Shown: piece by piece, positions 17,591-27,248 of the stretch
Numbering within the stretch: position 1 is the stretch's first letter
Layout of the letters: the number at the start of each line of letters is the position of its first letter
Assembly: GCF_900129175.1 (NCBI RefSeq)
Contig: NZ_FQUI01000004.1
Location: 1 to 64,000 of the forward strand
Length of the DNA stretch: 64,000 bases
Source of the DNA: Marinitoga hydrogenitolerans DSM 16785
Lineage (GTDB): Bacteria; Thermotogota; Thermotogae; Petrotogales; Petrotogaceae
Direction of reading: 5' to 3'
Notes under the pieces: generated by a model
Told to the model about the DNA's origin: nothing
The model's database searches: none
Seen by the model: the letters and a program-made list of their open reading frames with translations, nothing else
Made by a program: the position numbers and the translations under genes

Positions 17591-17622
17591 AAAAAAGCAT
17601 GGATTTAAAAAATCCATGCTTC
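17591..17622 (-). terminator. Terminator after manC
   Basis: AAGCATGGATTT pairs with AAATCCATGCTT in the region between manC and the MCP gene; on the minus strand a TTTTTT tract follows. Confidence 0.8.
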
Positions 17623-17646
17623 TAAATTTTAGATATTTTTATAATT

Positions 17647-18657
17647 TTAGAATTCTTTTTTTTCTCTTAATTGCTTTACAATTTCCCTTATATCATTTAT
17701 CTTATCCTCTTTTGCTATTAATAATCCATTTTCTGTGTCTATTACTATAATATTCTTTAATCCTACTATTCCTACATTTTTATCCGTTTTGACATATACA
17801 TTTTTACTATCAACCAGATGCACGTTTTCATTGTTATCAGAATAACCTTCCATTTCTCTTACCGAAACCCAATTACCCACATCTGACCATTCATATTCCG
17901 CTTTCACCATATATACTCTATTTGATTTTTCCATTAATGCATAATCAATGCTTATTTTTCTGATACTTTGATATTTTTTATGTAATAATTCAATATTATT
18001 TGGATCTAAATCTTTCATATCTTTATATATATCTTCATTATATGTTTTCATTTCATCTAAAAATACTTCTTTTTTCCAAAAAAACATACCGCTGTTCCAA
18101 TAATAATTTCCCTCTTTTAAATATTTTAAAGCAGTATTAAAATCCGGTTTTTCTTTAAAATTTCTTACTTTCATTATACTATTTCCCAATTCATTTTCTG
18201 CTTCTATATAACCATATCCTGTTTCTGGTCTTGTTGGATTAATTCCCATTGTAATCAATCCATTATATTTTTTAGCAGCTAAAATCCCACTTTCAACTGT
18301 TTTCCAGAATTTTTCTTTATTTGGTATATAATGATCTGCAGGTAAAATAAAAACAACCTCATTTTCATCCGCAACTAATGTTCCTAAAAAACATGCGGGA
18401 GCTGTGTTTCTTGCAACTGGTTCCAATAATACATTTTTTTCGTTTAATTCTGGTATTTCATTTAATGTTTCTTCCTTATAATTTTCAGCTGTTACTACAT
18501 AAATATCTTTTGGTTCTAATTTATAATTTAATCTTTCAAACGTTTCTCTAATTAAAGACTTCTCTGAAAAAATTTTTAAAAATTGTTTTGGTTTTTTAGA
18601 TGTGCTTAATGGCCAGAATCTTTCACCTGAACCACCTGCTAAAATTATTGCTTTCAT
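17647..18657 (-). CDS. manC: Mannose-1-phosphate guanylyltransferase
   Basis: A 336-residue nucleotidyltransferase that makes GDP-mannose from mannose-1-phosphate and GTP. The N-terminal signature AGGSGERFWPLS, the FLKIF segment after KKPKQ, VFILPADHYI and NSGMFFWKK are all typical of the ManC/RfbM family. It is the short form, without the fused phosphomannose isomerase cupin. The ATG overlaps the stop codon of the upstream beta-helix gene by 4 bases (ATGA), indicating translational coupling. GDP-mannose could feed glycosylation of an envelope polymer; manA lies 13 kb away. Confidence 0.93.
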   Translation of the reverse strand: MKAIILAGGSGERFWPLSTSKKPKQFLKIFSEKSLIRETFERLNYKLEPKDIYVVTAENYKEETLNEIPELNEKNVLLEPVARNTAPACFLGTLVADENEVVFILPADHYIPNKEKFWKTVESGILAAKKYNGLITMGINPTRPETGYGYIEAENELGNSIMKVRNFKEKPDFNTALKYLKEGNYYWNSGMFFWKKEVFLDEMKTYNEDIYKDMKDLDPNNIELLHKKYQSIRKISIDYALMEKSNRVYMVKAEYEWSDVGNWVSVREMEGYSDNNENVHLVDSKNVYVKTDKNVGIVGLKNIIVIDTENGLLIAKEDKINDIREIVKQLREKKEF

Positions 18658-21305
18658 TTCGTTCCTCCTTTAAATATAATTTTCCCTCTATTTAGTATTT
18701 TACCTCTCTCATTAATCCATGTTGACTCAATATTCCCATCATAAAAATTTGTTACTTTGGTATTCTCCAAATATACATCATTACTACCTTCGATATATAT
18801 ATCTATTTTATTATTCTCAAAAAGGGTATTTTTTATTAAAAATTTCTTATCATTATTTGAATTAAAAACATTTAAACTTTTTTCATTATTAACAAACTTT
18901 GACGAGTCTATATTAAATGGTGACTTAAATATATCTAAAGAAATTTTATTATTAATAAATTCCACTTTTTGGATTAATAAACTTTTATCTTCTCTGGATT
19001 TTATTGTCCTATCATTATTTTTAAATGTTGTTGTGTTAATATATAAATTACTATAAGCACTGTTTATTGACTCAATACTATTTAAAAAATCAGACGTTTT
19101 TATTTTTAAATCCGAATTATACAAATCTATATCGAGCTTAGAGTCTGCCACAGACAGATTGTATAAATAAGCCTTTGAATTATAAATTCTAAATGTCGTT
19201 TCATTATCAAAAAACAATGAGTTCTTTATTTCTATATCCCCATCAACAATTTCCATACCTGTTCTATTATCAGAAATTATTACATTATATGCTTCTCCAG
19301 AAAAACCTTTTTCATAAATGCCGGTTTTGCAATTTTTTATGACTAGATTATATAAATTGAATGTATTATTAATAACAATTCCCACATTTGCATTATATAT
19401 CTCTGTGTTTTTTAAATTACCTGAATTTAATATTATGCTTTCAAAAGTATCTTTTACAGGCCTTATTATCAATTTGGAATTATTATCTTTAAATTTTATT
19501 GACCCATTTATTATAATACTTTTTTCGGGAAAAACATATATTCTTACTACACCTTCTACATCTAACTTTTCAATGTTTATATCATTAGAAATTATATATG
19601 GCGAATTATATGAATTTACTGTTTTCAATGAAGTATATAATTTTTTCCCAAATAAAAAGTTATCCTTTATATTAAATTTAAGTTCTTCTGTTTTTAACCC
19701 TTTAAATTCTCGCCATAAAATTAATGTTCCTTCATTAGTGAGAATTTCAAGAGGTATTTTTAATTTCAAAGTTTTACCGGAAAAATTTCCTTTATCTGTA
19801 TAATTTTTAAACTCAACTTTATAAAAATTGTATTTATAATCATCCAAGAATGATATTTCAAAAATTCCCACTTCCTTATTTTCAATACTTTTTACCACAG
19901 GTAATATGGGTGGCAATATTTTATTATAGATTTCTTTATTAAACTTTTCATCTATATATAATACAAATTTATATTCTTTCCCGGGTAAAAAGTTTGAAAA
20001 TGAAAATTCATTCAATTTTTTTATATTTATTCTAGTAATTAATGTATTCGCTTCATCTAAAATTCGCAATTCACAAAATTCCGATACAAAATTTTTTTCG
20101 AATTTTAGAGATACACTGTTATCAAACTCCTTTATTGTATATTCTGGAAAAGGATTTAATTTTAGTAATATTGGCTTTGATACATTATTCAATTCATCAT
20201 ATACCAATAAAGTTGCTTCTTTACCCAAAGATATAAAATCAAATGTATTTCCTTCGAAAGTATATGTACTTTCTTTGGTAATTAATTTATATTTTGCTTT
20301 TTCATTCGAAAATAAACTTAAGTTATATGTTTTATTATACTTTAATGAAAATCTTTCTAATTTTGGTGGAGTTGTATCAAGAAATATTTTTTTATACCAT
20401 GAAACTTTATTATTTATTTTTATGATTAAATTATTTTCACCTTCAACAAAGTTTTCAGAATTATATTCTTTTCCATTTAATATTATATTTCCTATATCTA
20501 TTTTAACTTCTTTTTTATTTATTTTCTCTGGTATTTCTGGTAATTTTGGTTTTATAATTTTTATTTCTTCCCCTTTATATCCAGATGGATACACAGGTAT
20601 TATTTTATATAAAACTTCATCATATGTAAACTTGTCCTTATATATCTTTTTGTTAATAGATTCAATAAATTCATTATTTTTATATATTTCATATTTTATA
20701 GGATCTATCATTTTATGATTTATTTCTAAGGATATATTTATATAATCATCTATTTTTATTTTATAATCTTTTATTTCTGACAGTGGTGCTTGTAAATTGA
20801 AATCTTTTTCATGTATTATCTTGTTTTGAATATATCCTTTAACTTTCAAGTTACCATTCACATAAGGTGATACAAATAACTTATAAACCGCTAACGATGT
20901 TTGATATTCTTTACCATCAAAATATATCTTCCAATAATCCAATTTATAGTTTTCACAGTTTAAATATATCCAAATTTCATCATAATCTTTTCTTTCATAA
21001 TCTACATTTATAATAGGCTTTTCTAATGAAATTTGGAATTTTCTTTTAGAAAACACAAAATAGGGAACTTTAAGTTCCCTTATTATTTTGTTATCACTCA
21101 ATTCTACTTCTACATTGTATTTTCCAGGGAATATCCATAATTCTGCGGAGTTTTTATATTCCCTGTTTTTTATTTTTATTACATAATTTAAACCTTTTAA
21201 ACTATCTGGAACTTCTAATGTGATCTGAATTTTAACTGGTTTTAAAAAAAGAAATAATGCAATTATGATTATAACTACACTCCAAAAAATGTGTATTTTC
21301 TTCAT
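18654..21305 (-). CDS. Exported protein with beta-helix C-terminal region
   Basis: An 883-residue protein of unrecognised family. A single hydrophobic segment (about 5-22) serves as signal anchor. Residues about 30-560 are beta-rich and contain short Ig-like or fibronectin-like stretches. From about 590 on, Asn- and Ile-rich repeats of about 22-24 residues (such as YNANVGIVINNTFN and FFDNETTFRIYN) resemble the right-handed parallel beta-helix seen in pectate-lyase-like surface proteins. The ATG at 21305 with TGGAGGT is preferred over an in-frame TTG four codons upstream. It is coupled to manC, so a link to cell-surface glycan is possible. Confidence 0.7.
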   Translation of the reverse strand: MKKIHIFWSVVIIIIALFLFLKPVKIQITLEVPDSLKGLNYVIKIKNREYKNSAELWIFPGKYNVEVELSDNKIIRELKVPYFVFSKRKFQISLEKPIINVDYERKDYDEIWIYLNCENYKLDYWKIYFDGKEYQTSLAVYKLFVSPYVNGNLKVKGYIQNKIIHEKDFNLQAPLSEIKDYKIKIDDYINISLEINHKMIDPIKYEIYKNNEFIESINKKIYKDKFTYDEVLYKIIPVYPSGYKGEEIKIIKPKLPEIPEKINKKEVKIDIGNIILNGKEYNSENFVEGENNLIIKINNKVSWYKKIFLDTTPPKLERFSLKYNKTYNLSLFSNEKAKYKLITKESTYTFEGNTFDFISLGKEATLLVYDELNNVSKPILLKLNPFPEYTIKEFDNSVSLKFEKNFVSEFCELRILDEANTLITRINIKKLNEFSFSNFLPGKEYKFVLYIDEKFNKEIYNKILPPILPVVKSIENKEVGIFEISFLDDYKYNFYKVEFKNYTDKGNFSGKTLKLKIPLEILTNEGTLILWREFKGLKTEELKFNIKDNFLFGKKLYTSLKTVNSYNSPYIISNDINIEKLDVEGVVRIYVFPEKSIIINGSIKFKDNNSKLIIRPVKDTFESIILNSGNLKNTEIYNANVGIVINNTFNLYNLVIKNCKTGIYEKGFSGEAYNVIISDNRTGMEIVDGDIEIKNSLFFDNETTFRIYNSKAYLYNLSVADSKLDIDLYNSDLKIKTSDFLNSIESINSAYSNLYINTTTFKNNDRTIKSREDKSLLIQKVEFINNKISLDIFKSPFNIDSSKFVNNEKSLNVFNSNNDKKFLIKNTLFENNKIDIYIEGSNDVYLENTKVTNFYDGNIESTWINERGKILNRGKIIFKGGTK

Positions 21306-21315
21306 ATTTACCTCC

Positions 21316-21338
21316 AAAAAGGGGCATTAGCCCCTTTA
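21316..21338 (-). terminator. Hairpin between the two exported-protein genes
   Basis: On the minus strand AAGGGGC and GCCCCTT pair around TAAT and lead into TTTTT, only a few bases before the ribosome-binding site of the next gene. It can act as a terminator or attenuator within the operon. Confidence 0.7.
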
Positions 21339-21339
21339 A

Positions 21340-23448
21340 TTATATTTCTTCAGCTATAACATAAACTATTTCCATATATTGATTCCCATATTCATCAACT
21401 TTTAAAGCTATCTGAAACCAGAGCAACATATCTCTTAAATATTCTTCACTATCATTATATAATAATTTTTTACCCTCTTTACTCATCTTACCACTTTTTA
21501 TTGTTCCATCCTTATATTTAACATACAAAAAAGCATCCGGACTAAATTTAAATGGTTCAACAAATTTCTGTGTGAATAATCTATATGTTGCTGGCTCAAA
21601 AGAAACTAACTTCCCACCATAAAATGTCCAGAAATACATTGTCATATCCTTCGGCCTTTGAATAAACTTTTCTTCTGTTAAATCAATTTTTACATTTGCT
21701 TCTGGTACAAAATATGCTTCATTCAATACTTTCATTTCATTTAATTTATTCCTTACATCTTTCCAATATGAAATAAACGTATGCTCTTCATCTTTATTTA
21801 CAGCTTCAAAATAGTTGTTATAATTACTTAAAAAAGTATTTAATGATGATAATGTTGCATATTTTTTTTCTGCATTTAATCTATCTATTACTTTGAAATA
21901 TTCCACATCTGCATTTATATAATCAGATTTTATTATTTTTGTTCTATAAATATAATCTACGTTAGTTTTAAAGAGAACCCCTATAGCATCTGGAATCTCT
22001 TCTGCACTTACTTCTTTATGCAATTTTTTATACTTTTCTGGAATTTCTGAAAGTCTTCTTTTTATCAAATGTCTCATTTTAGAGATTGTTTCAACGTCTA
22101 CAGAATACCATTTTACTTTTATATTATTTGCATCAATCTTAAATTTATCTGCTAATACTAAGTTATTTGGTATTTTTATTTTTGGATTATATTCATGATT
22201 TACATTTATTATCCACACTTCATTATTATTCTTCTTAATAGTTCCTGAACTCAAAAACTCAAATGATTCTTTATGAAAATCTTTTTTATCTAAATATTTA
22301 TAATTCATCGAAAATGTTTTTCCATTAAAATATTCTTCTTTTTGTCTTTTTAACGTTTTGGTTTGTGAAGTATTTTCAATAATATTTTCAATATAGTAAT
22401 TTGTCTTTACTGTAATCTTAGAATTATCTAAAGTAATTAACTCTCCATTTTCTATATCAAATTTCACAACATCATTTGAAAATGTATATGGTTCTATTGA
22501 TTTTATTTTTGAAATATACGGTTTCTTTATTTCAAATAAAGCCGGTTCTCCTTTTAATGATGATTTTGGCAAATATGAAATCATATTATTTAATGTCCTT
22601 ACTGGTATTAAATCTTTATCAGGAACTTGTTCTGGATCTTTCCCGAAAATAATAGCCAATAATGAATAGAAATATTTTCTATTTATGTATTCATTACCAT
22701 CGAAGATATTATCCCCTTCAAAATACGGTAATTTTATCACCGGAATAATTTTACCTTCAACTTTTATTAAAAAATACCTTTCAAAAACAGATAAATATCC
22801 TACATCTTCAGGTGTATTTATTCCTGTATTTATGTTTAACCTGGCATTCAACTTTTCTGAATAACTAACTAAATTATTCGTATTTGTCATAGGAATATAA
22901 TATCCAAAATTCCAACCCTTATTTAATGATTCAACAGTAAAAATTTTTATTATAACTTTTATTACATCTATTTTTTTTAATTTATTTAAAGGATTATTTG
23001 TATCCAATAATGGTAATCCTATTTTACTAATAAAATATTTATTCATATACTCTAAATATCCAAAATTTCTTGAAAAATCATATCCTTTTTGAACATATGA
23101 TTTTTCTAACTTTGTTTTAATATCATTAAAAGCAGGTGAAGATAATGAATATTTTTCCAAAATTTCTTTTTCTAACCCTAAAATTCTTGCTGCAGAGACT
23201 GCAACTTCAACTGCATAAACATTATCTTCAGGATAAAAATCATATGAAAATCTCGAATCAAAAAAAGAAAAATTCGTTTCAGAATCTACATTTTCATATA
23301 ATGCCAAATTCAGTAAATAACTTATGTTATTTGGCAAATCTCTTATAGAATCGTCAATCCTGAAAAACAAAACCGGCTGTTTTGGAGAATTCACTGCCAA
23401 TATAACAATACTCATAATCAAAAATACCAAAATACCAACTTTACGCAC
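21340..23448 (-). CDS. Exported protein of unknown function, 702 residues
   Basis: The product begins with a clear signal peptide (RKVGILVFLIMSIVILAVNS) and then shows no other membrane segment, so it is probably periplasmic or attached to the toga-like envelope. It contains no family signature I recognise. Long charged stretches alternate with beta-type segments. The start is most likely the GTG at 23448, with GGGGTGG seven bases upstream; the reading with three more residues begins inside that site. It precedes the beta-helix protein and manC on the same strand, separated by a terminator-like hairpin. Confidence 0.65.
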   Translation of the reverse strand: MRKVGILVFLIMSIVILAVNSPKQPVLFFRIDDSIRDLPNNISYLLNLALYENVDSETNFSFFDSRFSYDFYPEDNVYAVEVAVSAARILGLEKEILEKYSLSSPAFNDIKTKLEKSYVQKGYDFSRNFGYLEYMNKYFISKIGLPLLDTNNPLNKLKKIDVIKVIIKIFTVESLNKGWNFGYYIPMTNTNNLVSYSEKLNARLNINTGINTPEDVGYLSVFERYFLIKVEGKIIPVIKLPYFEGDNIFDGNEYINRKYFYSLLAIIFGKDPEQVPDKDLIPVRTLNNMISYLPKSSLKGEPALFEIKKPYISKIKSIEPYTFSNDVVKFDIENGELITLDNSKITVKTNYYIENIIENTSQTKTLKRQKEEYFNGKTFSMNYKYLDKKDFHKESFEFLSSGTIKKNNNEVWIINVNHEYNPKIKIPNNLVLADKFKIDANNIKVKWYSVDVETISKMRHLIKRRLSEIPEKYKKLHKEVSAEEIPDAIGVLFKTNVDYIYRTKIIKSDYINADVEYFKVIDRLNAEKKYATLSSLNTFLSNYNNYFEAVNKDEEHTFISYWKDVRNKLNEMKVLNEAYFVPEANVKIDLTEEKFIQRPKDMTMYFWTFYGGKLVSFEPATYRLFTQKFVEPFKFSPDAFLYVKYKDGTIKSGKMSKEGKKLLYNDSEEYLRDMLLWFQIALKVDEYGNQYMEIVYVIAEEI

Positions 23449-23842
23449 TACAACCACCCCCGACTATAGAATTTTCACTTGTGTTTTTATCTTTTTATTC
23501 TATTTTATCATATAAAACTATAGTAAGTCCATTACTTTATATAAAATCGACTTTATTTAACCAAACTTTAAAAATACACATAAAATTCCATTGATAAAAC
23601 TATATAGTATTAGTAATATTTTTTTAAAAATAGTAATTTACAAAAAATATACATTAATATTTATCAAGAAAATAGATATTACACACATATATATATAACT
23701 ATATTATTTTCTAAGATATTGTGATTCAAATAGTAATAAAAATTTTTTATTTTATTCATTGATATTGATTAATTATATGAGCTATAATATTTATGTATGC
23801 TATATTATTCACAAAAAATTCTAAAAAAAAGAGGTGAAAAAA
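23449..23842. other. AT-rich divergent control region
   Basis: This stretch between the 702-residue protein and amtB contains no ORF with a credible start and coding signal. It is extremely AT rich with short ATATAT tracts around 23680-23700. A promoter for amtB is visible (23759-23788). I see no clear promoter consensus for the minus-strand gene and no RNA gene. Confidence 0.5.
23759..23788 (+). promoter_or_regulatory. amtB promoter
   Basis: TTGATA (23759-23764) and TATAAT (23783-23788) are separated by 18 bases, about 55 bases before the start codon. Confidence 0.55.
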
Positions 23843-25051
23843 ATGTTTGATACTGGAAACACTGCTTTTATGTTACTTGCTACAAGTTTAGTAATGCTTA
23901 TGACACCTGGTCTTGCATTTTTCTATGGAGGGTTGGTTAGTCGAAAAAATGTTTTAACCATTATGATGCAAAGCTTTGTCTCAATGGGATGGACTACTAT
24001 TTTATGGGTAACATTTGGATTTACAATGAGTTTTGGAAATGATATTGGTGGAATAATTGGTAATTCAAAATATTTATTTCTTCATGGTATTTCCGTTACA
24101 ACACCATTTGGAGCTAACACCGGTATTCCAATGATTGTATTTGTTGCTTACCAAATGATGTTTGCTATTATAACTCCTGCTCTTATTACTGGTGCTTTTG
24201 CCGATAGAGTAAAATTTAAAGCTTATATGATATTTTTAACTATCTGGTTAATTTTTGTATATTTCCCATTAGTCCACATGGTTTGGGGTGGAGGATTATT
24301 TCAAAAGTGGGGTGTTTTAGATTTTGCTGGGGGTATTGTAGTTCATGCAAGTGCTGGTGCTGCTGCTTTAGCTTCGGTTTTTTTTATAGGAAAAAGGAAA
24401 AATGCAAATACAAAACCTCATAGTATTCCCCTTGTCGCTTTAGGTACAGGACTTTTATGGTTTGGATGGTATGGATTTAATGCTGGTAGTGAACTAAGAG
24501 TTGATGCAGTTACTGCAAATGCCTTTTTAAATACTGATGTTGCAGCATCTTTTGCTGCTATAACATGGCTAATTTTAGCTGTGATTTTTGAAAAAAAACC
24601 AAAAATTTTAGGTATGTTAACAGGAGCTGTTGCAGGATTAGCAACTATTACTCCAGCTGCTGGATATGTTACCATACAATCTTCAATGTTAATTGGAATA
24701 ATAGCTTCAATTGTAAGTTATGCTGCTGTTTATTATAAAAACAAAAAAGGTTGGGATGATGCTCTTGATGTATGGGGAGTTCACGGAGTTGGCGGATATC
24801 TTGGAATAATTCTATTAGGATTATTTGCCACAAAAACTGTAAATGCTAATGGAGCTAACGGTTTTTTATATGGAAATGCTTCGTTTTTTTGGAAAGAGTT
24901 TATCGCTGTGACTGCTGTTTCTATTTATGCTTTTATCTTTACATATGGGGCATTATGGCTAATTAATAAAGCAACTCCTATTAGAGTTAGTGGTGAAGCA
25001 GAAATAGAAGGGCTCGACAAATCAGAATTTGGAGAAGAAGCTTATTTTTAA
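23843..25051 (+). CDS. amt: Ammonium transporter, Amt family
   Basis: A 402-residue, 11-helix ammonium channel. Conserved features include the FYGGLVSRKN loop, the first pore histidine in FPLVHMVWGGG, the DFAGGIVVHASAG motif, and the second pore histidine in DVWGVHGVGGYLG. The ATG at 23843, with GAGGTG seven bases upstream, is chosen over a GTG three codons earlier inside the ribosome-binding site. Amt proteins carry ammonium across the inner membrane and are usually paired with a PII regulator gene; no glnB/glnK is present here. Confidence 0.95.
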   Translation: MFDTGNTAFMLLATSLVMLMTPGLAFFYGGLVSRKNVLTIMMQSFVSMGWTTILWVTFGFTMSFGNDIGGIIGNSKYLFLHGISVTTPFGANTGIPMIVFVAYQMMFAIITPALITGAFADRVKFKAYMIFLTIWLIFVYFPLVHMVWGGGLFQKWGVLDFAGGIVVHASAGAAALASVFFIGKRKNANTKPHSIPLVALGTGLLWFGWYGFNAGSELRVDAVTANAFLNTDVAASFAAITWLILAVIFEKKPKILGMLTGAVAGLATITPAAGYVTIQSSMLIGIIASIVSYAAVYYKNKKGWDDALDVWGVHGVGGYLGIILLGLFATKTVNANGANGFLYGNASFFWKEFIAVTAVSIYAFIFTYGALWLINKATPIRVSGEAEIEGLDKSEFGEEAYF

Positions 25052-25053
25052 TT

Positions 25054-25088
25054 AAATTAATCGGATGGATATACCATCCGATTAATTT
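25054..25088 (+). terminator. Terminator after amt
   Basis: A perfect 15-bp stem (25054-25068 with 25074-25088) with loop ATATA lies directly after the amt stop codon. The GC core is TCGGATGG/CCATCCGA. Confidence 0.85.
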
Positions 25089-25090
25089 TA

Positions 25091-25345
25091 AATAAAAATA
25101 CTTCATTTTTTAACTATTTAGCAAAACACTTTTCTACAACTAAAAGTAATATAACAAATATTATTGATAATTTGGAACAAAAATTATATTTAAGTCCTTA
25201 TAGTATTCATGCTTTACATAAATATTATAAATTTTCTCATAAAAAAGCTCAAAAAGAATTAGATTATAGTCCTCGACCTTTATATGAAACAATAAAAGAT
25301 ACAATTTCGTGGATAATAGAACACTATACTCCTTATAATATATAA
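25091..25345 (+). pseudogene. Remnant of an NAD-dependent epimerase/reductase (C-terminal end)
   Basis: The plus strand carries an open frame of about 80 codons with no usable start codon or ribosome-binding site. It ends in a segment typical of extended SDR epimerases: SPYSIHALHKYYKFSH, then KAQKELDYSPRPLYETIKD, WIIEHY and a TAA stop. This is the C-terminal portion of a dihydroflavonol-reductase/epimerase-like protein; the Rossmann half is missing. The upstream end runs into the amt terminator. It is best read as a gene fossil. Confidence 0.7.
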
Positions 25346-25347
25346 AA

Positions 25348-25378
25348 AAAAGGTGTAAAATTACACCTTTTTAATTGT
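25348..25378. terminator. Bidirectional terminator
   Basis: GGTGTAA and TTACACC pair around AA, flanked by A and T runs that extend the stem and give T tracts on both strands. It closes the epimerase remnant on one side and lies downstream of the acetyltransferase operon on the other. Confidence 0.8.
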
Positions 25379-25413
25379 TGATAGATTTTCTTTTTAATAA
25401 TTTACGTATAATT

Positions 25414-26166
25414 TTATACCTCTTTATAATATTTTTGATTTTTTAATAATTGTTCTTCTGGAACATCTTTATATATCTTAGCTGGATTTCCCATTACAAT
25501 CTTTTTTGAAGGAACATTTTTTGTAACTACAGAACCAGCAGCAACAAGTGCATCTTCACCTATTTCAATTCCAGGTAAAAGTGTAGAATTTGCTCCTATT
25601 CTTGCTCCTTTTTTTAATGTAGCTCCTTTAAAATATTTTTTTCTATCTTCTGTTCTTCCCAAAAAATTATCATTGGTAAAGGTTACTTCTGGTGCAATAA
25701 AGCAATAATCCTCTATTGTTGATAATGCCGTTATATATGCATTTGTTTCTATTTTTACTTTTTTTCCTATTTTTGTTTGATTTTCTACCGCAACACCTCT
25801 ACCAATAATAGTATATTCTCCTATTTCAACATCCTCTCTAATACTTGCTAAATCTCCTACAAAAACAAAATCATTCAAATTTACTCCTCTATATATAACG
25901 CAATTAGCCCCTATAGTTACATAATTACCAATAATTAAAGGTTTTAATTCTTTTTCTTTTGTTACTGCTGAATTTGAAGCTTTAAATGGTTTTTTCCCTA
26001 AAACTGTGTTATCTGCAATAACGCATCCTTTTTTTATAATTGTATCCTTTTTAATAACAACATTATTTCCTATTTTTACATTTTCTTCTATAATAACATT
26101 TTCTTCAATTTCGATATTATGACCTAATTTTACAGAATCATGGATTTTCGCATATTCAGAAATCAT
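25414..26166 (-). CDS. Hexapeptide-repeat acetyltransferase (WbpD-like)
   Basis: A 250-residue left-handed beta-helix acyltransferase. From residue 10 on it shows repeated [IV]-G-x-x-x-x hexads ([54 protein letters not shown]) and ends with [14 protein letters not shown], typical of acetyltransferases acting on nucleotide sugars. Its ATG overlaps the upstream oxidoreductase gene by 4 bases. With an NDP-sugar dehydrogenase and a Gfo/Idh oxidoreductase in one operon it fits WbpD, which N-acetylates the 3-amino group of a UDP-uronic acid. The substrate is inferred from context. Confidence 0.8.
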   Translation of the reverse strand: MISEYAKIHDSVKLGHNIEIEENVIIEENVKIGNNVVIKKDTIIKKGCVIADNTVLGKKPFKASNSAVTKEKELKPLIIGNYVTIGANCVIYRGVNLNDFVFVGDLASIREDVEIGEYTIIGRGVAVENQTKIGKKVKIETNAYITALSTIEDYCFIAPEVTFTNDNFLGRTEDRKKYFKGATLKKGARIGANSTLLPGIEIGEDALVAAGSVVTKNVPSKKIVMGNPAKIYKDVPEEQLLKNQKYYKEV

Positions 26167-27248
26167 ATTCTCACCTTCTCAAAATAATTTTCCATTTCTT
26201 CTGTAGAAAATTCGAAAGGAAATTTTACAGGTTTCCCTTCTTTTGATGATTTATAAATAGCCAATACAATTTCTATAGCTTTTTTTCCATCTTCTCCAGA
26301 AACATATGGTTTCCTATCGTCAATTATTGCTTCATAAAAATCTTTATACAGAGGTACATGTCCTGCTCCATATACGGTATCAGGATCTGGTAAATTCTGG
26401 AATGGATGTGTGTCCTCATTTTCAAATCTCCACGTTTCTATCTTGTTTACCGCTAATCCACCTATAACTACCGTTCCTTTTTCTCCAAAGACCGCTAAAG
26501 TTTCTTCAAGATTTCTTGGATAAACATTTGCTGTCCCTTCTATAATACCAACTGAACCATTTTTAAACTTTATAATTGCACTACCAAAATCTTCCGCTTC
26601 TATATATGGATGATTAAAATTTTCTATTTTTCCTGTAACTTCATCTATTTCTCCAAATGTCCATTGTAATAAGTCTATGCCATGCGTACATTGATTCATC
26701 AATGTACCTCCATCAAGTTCCCATGTGCCTCGCCATGGAGCCTGTTCATAATATGATTTATTTCTATTCCAGCGAATAGAAATCTGACCGTGCAACAATT
26801 TTCCAAAATCCCCATTTTCAAGCTTTTTCCTTAATTCTTGAATTGGTGGATTAAATCTATTTTGAAAACACACCCCAAGCTTTAAATTTTTTTCATTTGA
26901 AATTTGTATCATGTGATCCATTGCTTTTGTTGATAATGCCATTGGTTTTTCAACAAGCACGTGTTTCCCATTATTCATAGCATCTATGGATATTTGATAA
27001 TGATATCCACTTTCTGTTGCTATAGATACCATATCTATATCTTCTCTTTTTAAAACTTCTTTATAATCTGTATATATTTCTGGTTTTTTTAATCCAGCTT
27101 CTTCCATTATACGTGCTATATTTTCTGCCTTTTCAATAACCGGATCTACAACAGCAACAAGTTCAAATAAATCTTTATTTTTTATAATAGCCTCTGTATG
27201 TTTTTTTGTTGCAATTCGTCCACAACCAATTAAAGCCATTCGAATCAT
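26163..27248 (-). CDS. Gfo/Idh/MocA oxidoreductase (WbpB-like)
   Basis: A 361-residue NAD-dependent sugar oxidoreductase. The N-terminal Rossmann motif is [13 protein letters not shown]; the [12 protein letters not shown] segment carries the conserved Lys of the family, and the C-terminal half holds [18 protein letters not shown]. It overlaps both neighbours by 4 bases, so the three genes are translated as a unit. In the WbpABED route this enzyme oxidises C3 of UDP-GlcNAcA before transamination. The family is certain; the substrate is inferred from the operon. Confidence 0.85.
   Translation of the reverse strand: MIRMALIGCGRIATKKHTEAIIKNKDLFELVAVVDPVIEKAENIARIMEEAGLKKPEIYTDYKEVLKREDIDMVSIATESGYHYQISIDAMNNGKHVLVEKPMALSTKAMDHMIQISNEKNLKLGVCFQNRFNPPIQELRKKLENGDFGKLLHGQISIRWNRNKSYYEQAPWRGTWELDGGTLMNQCTHGIDLLQWTFGEIDEVTGKIENFNHPYIEAEDFGSAIIKFKNGSVGIIEGTANVYPRNLEETLAVFGEKGTVVIGGLAVNKIETWRFENEDTHPFQNLPDPDTVYGAGHVPLYKDFYEAIIDDRKPYVSGEDGKKAIEIVLAIYKSSKEGKPVKFPFEFSTEEMENYFEKVRI

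Noticed and set aside
23670-23720. ATATAT tracts upstream of amt as an origin or repeat array
   Set aside because: They are short and unordered, with no DnaA boxes or spaced repeats; consistent with general AT richness.
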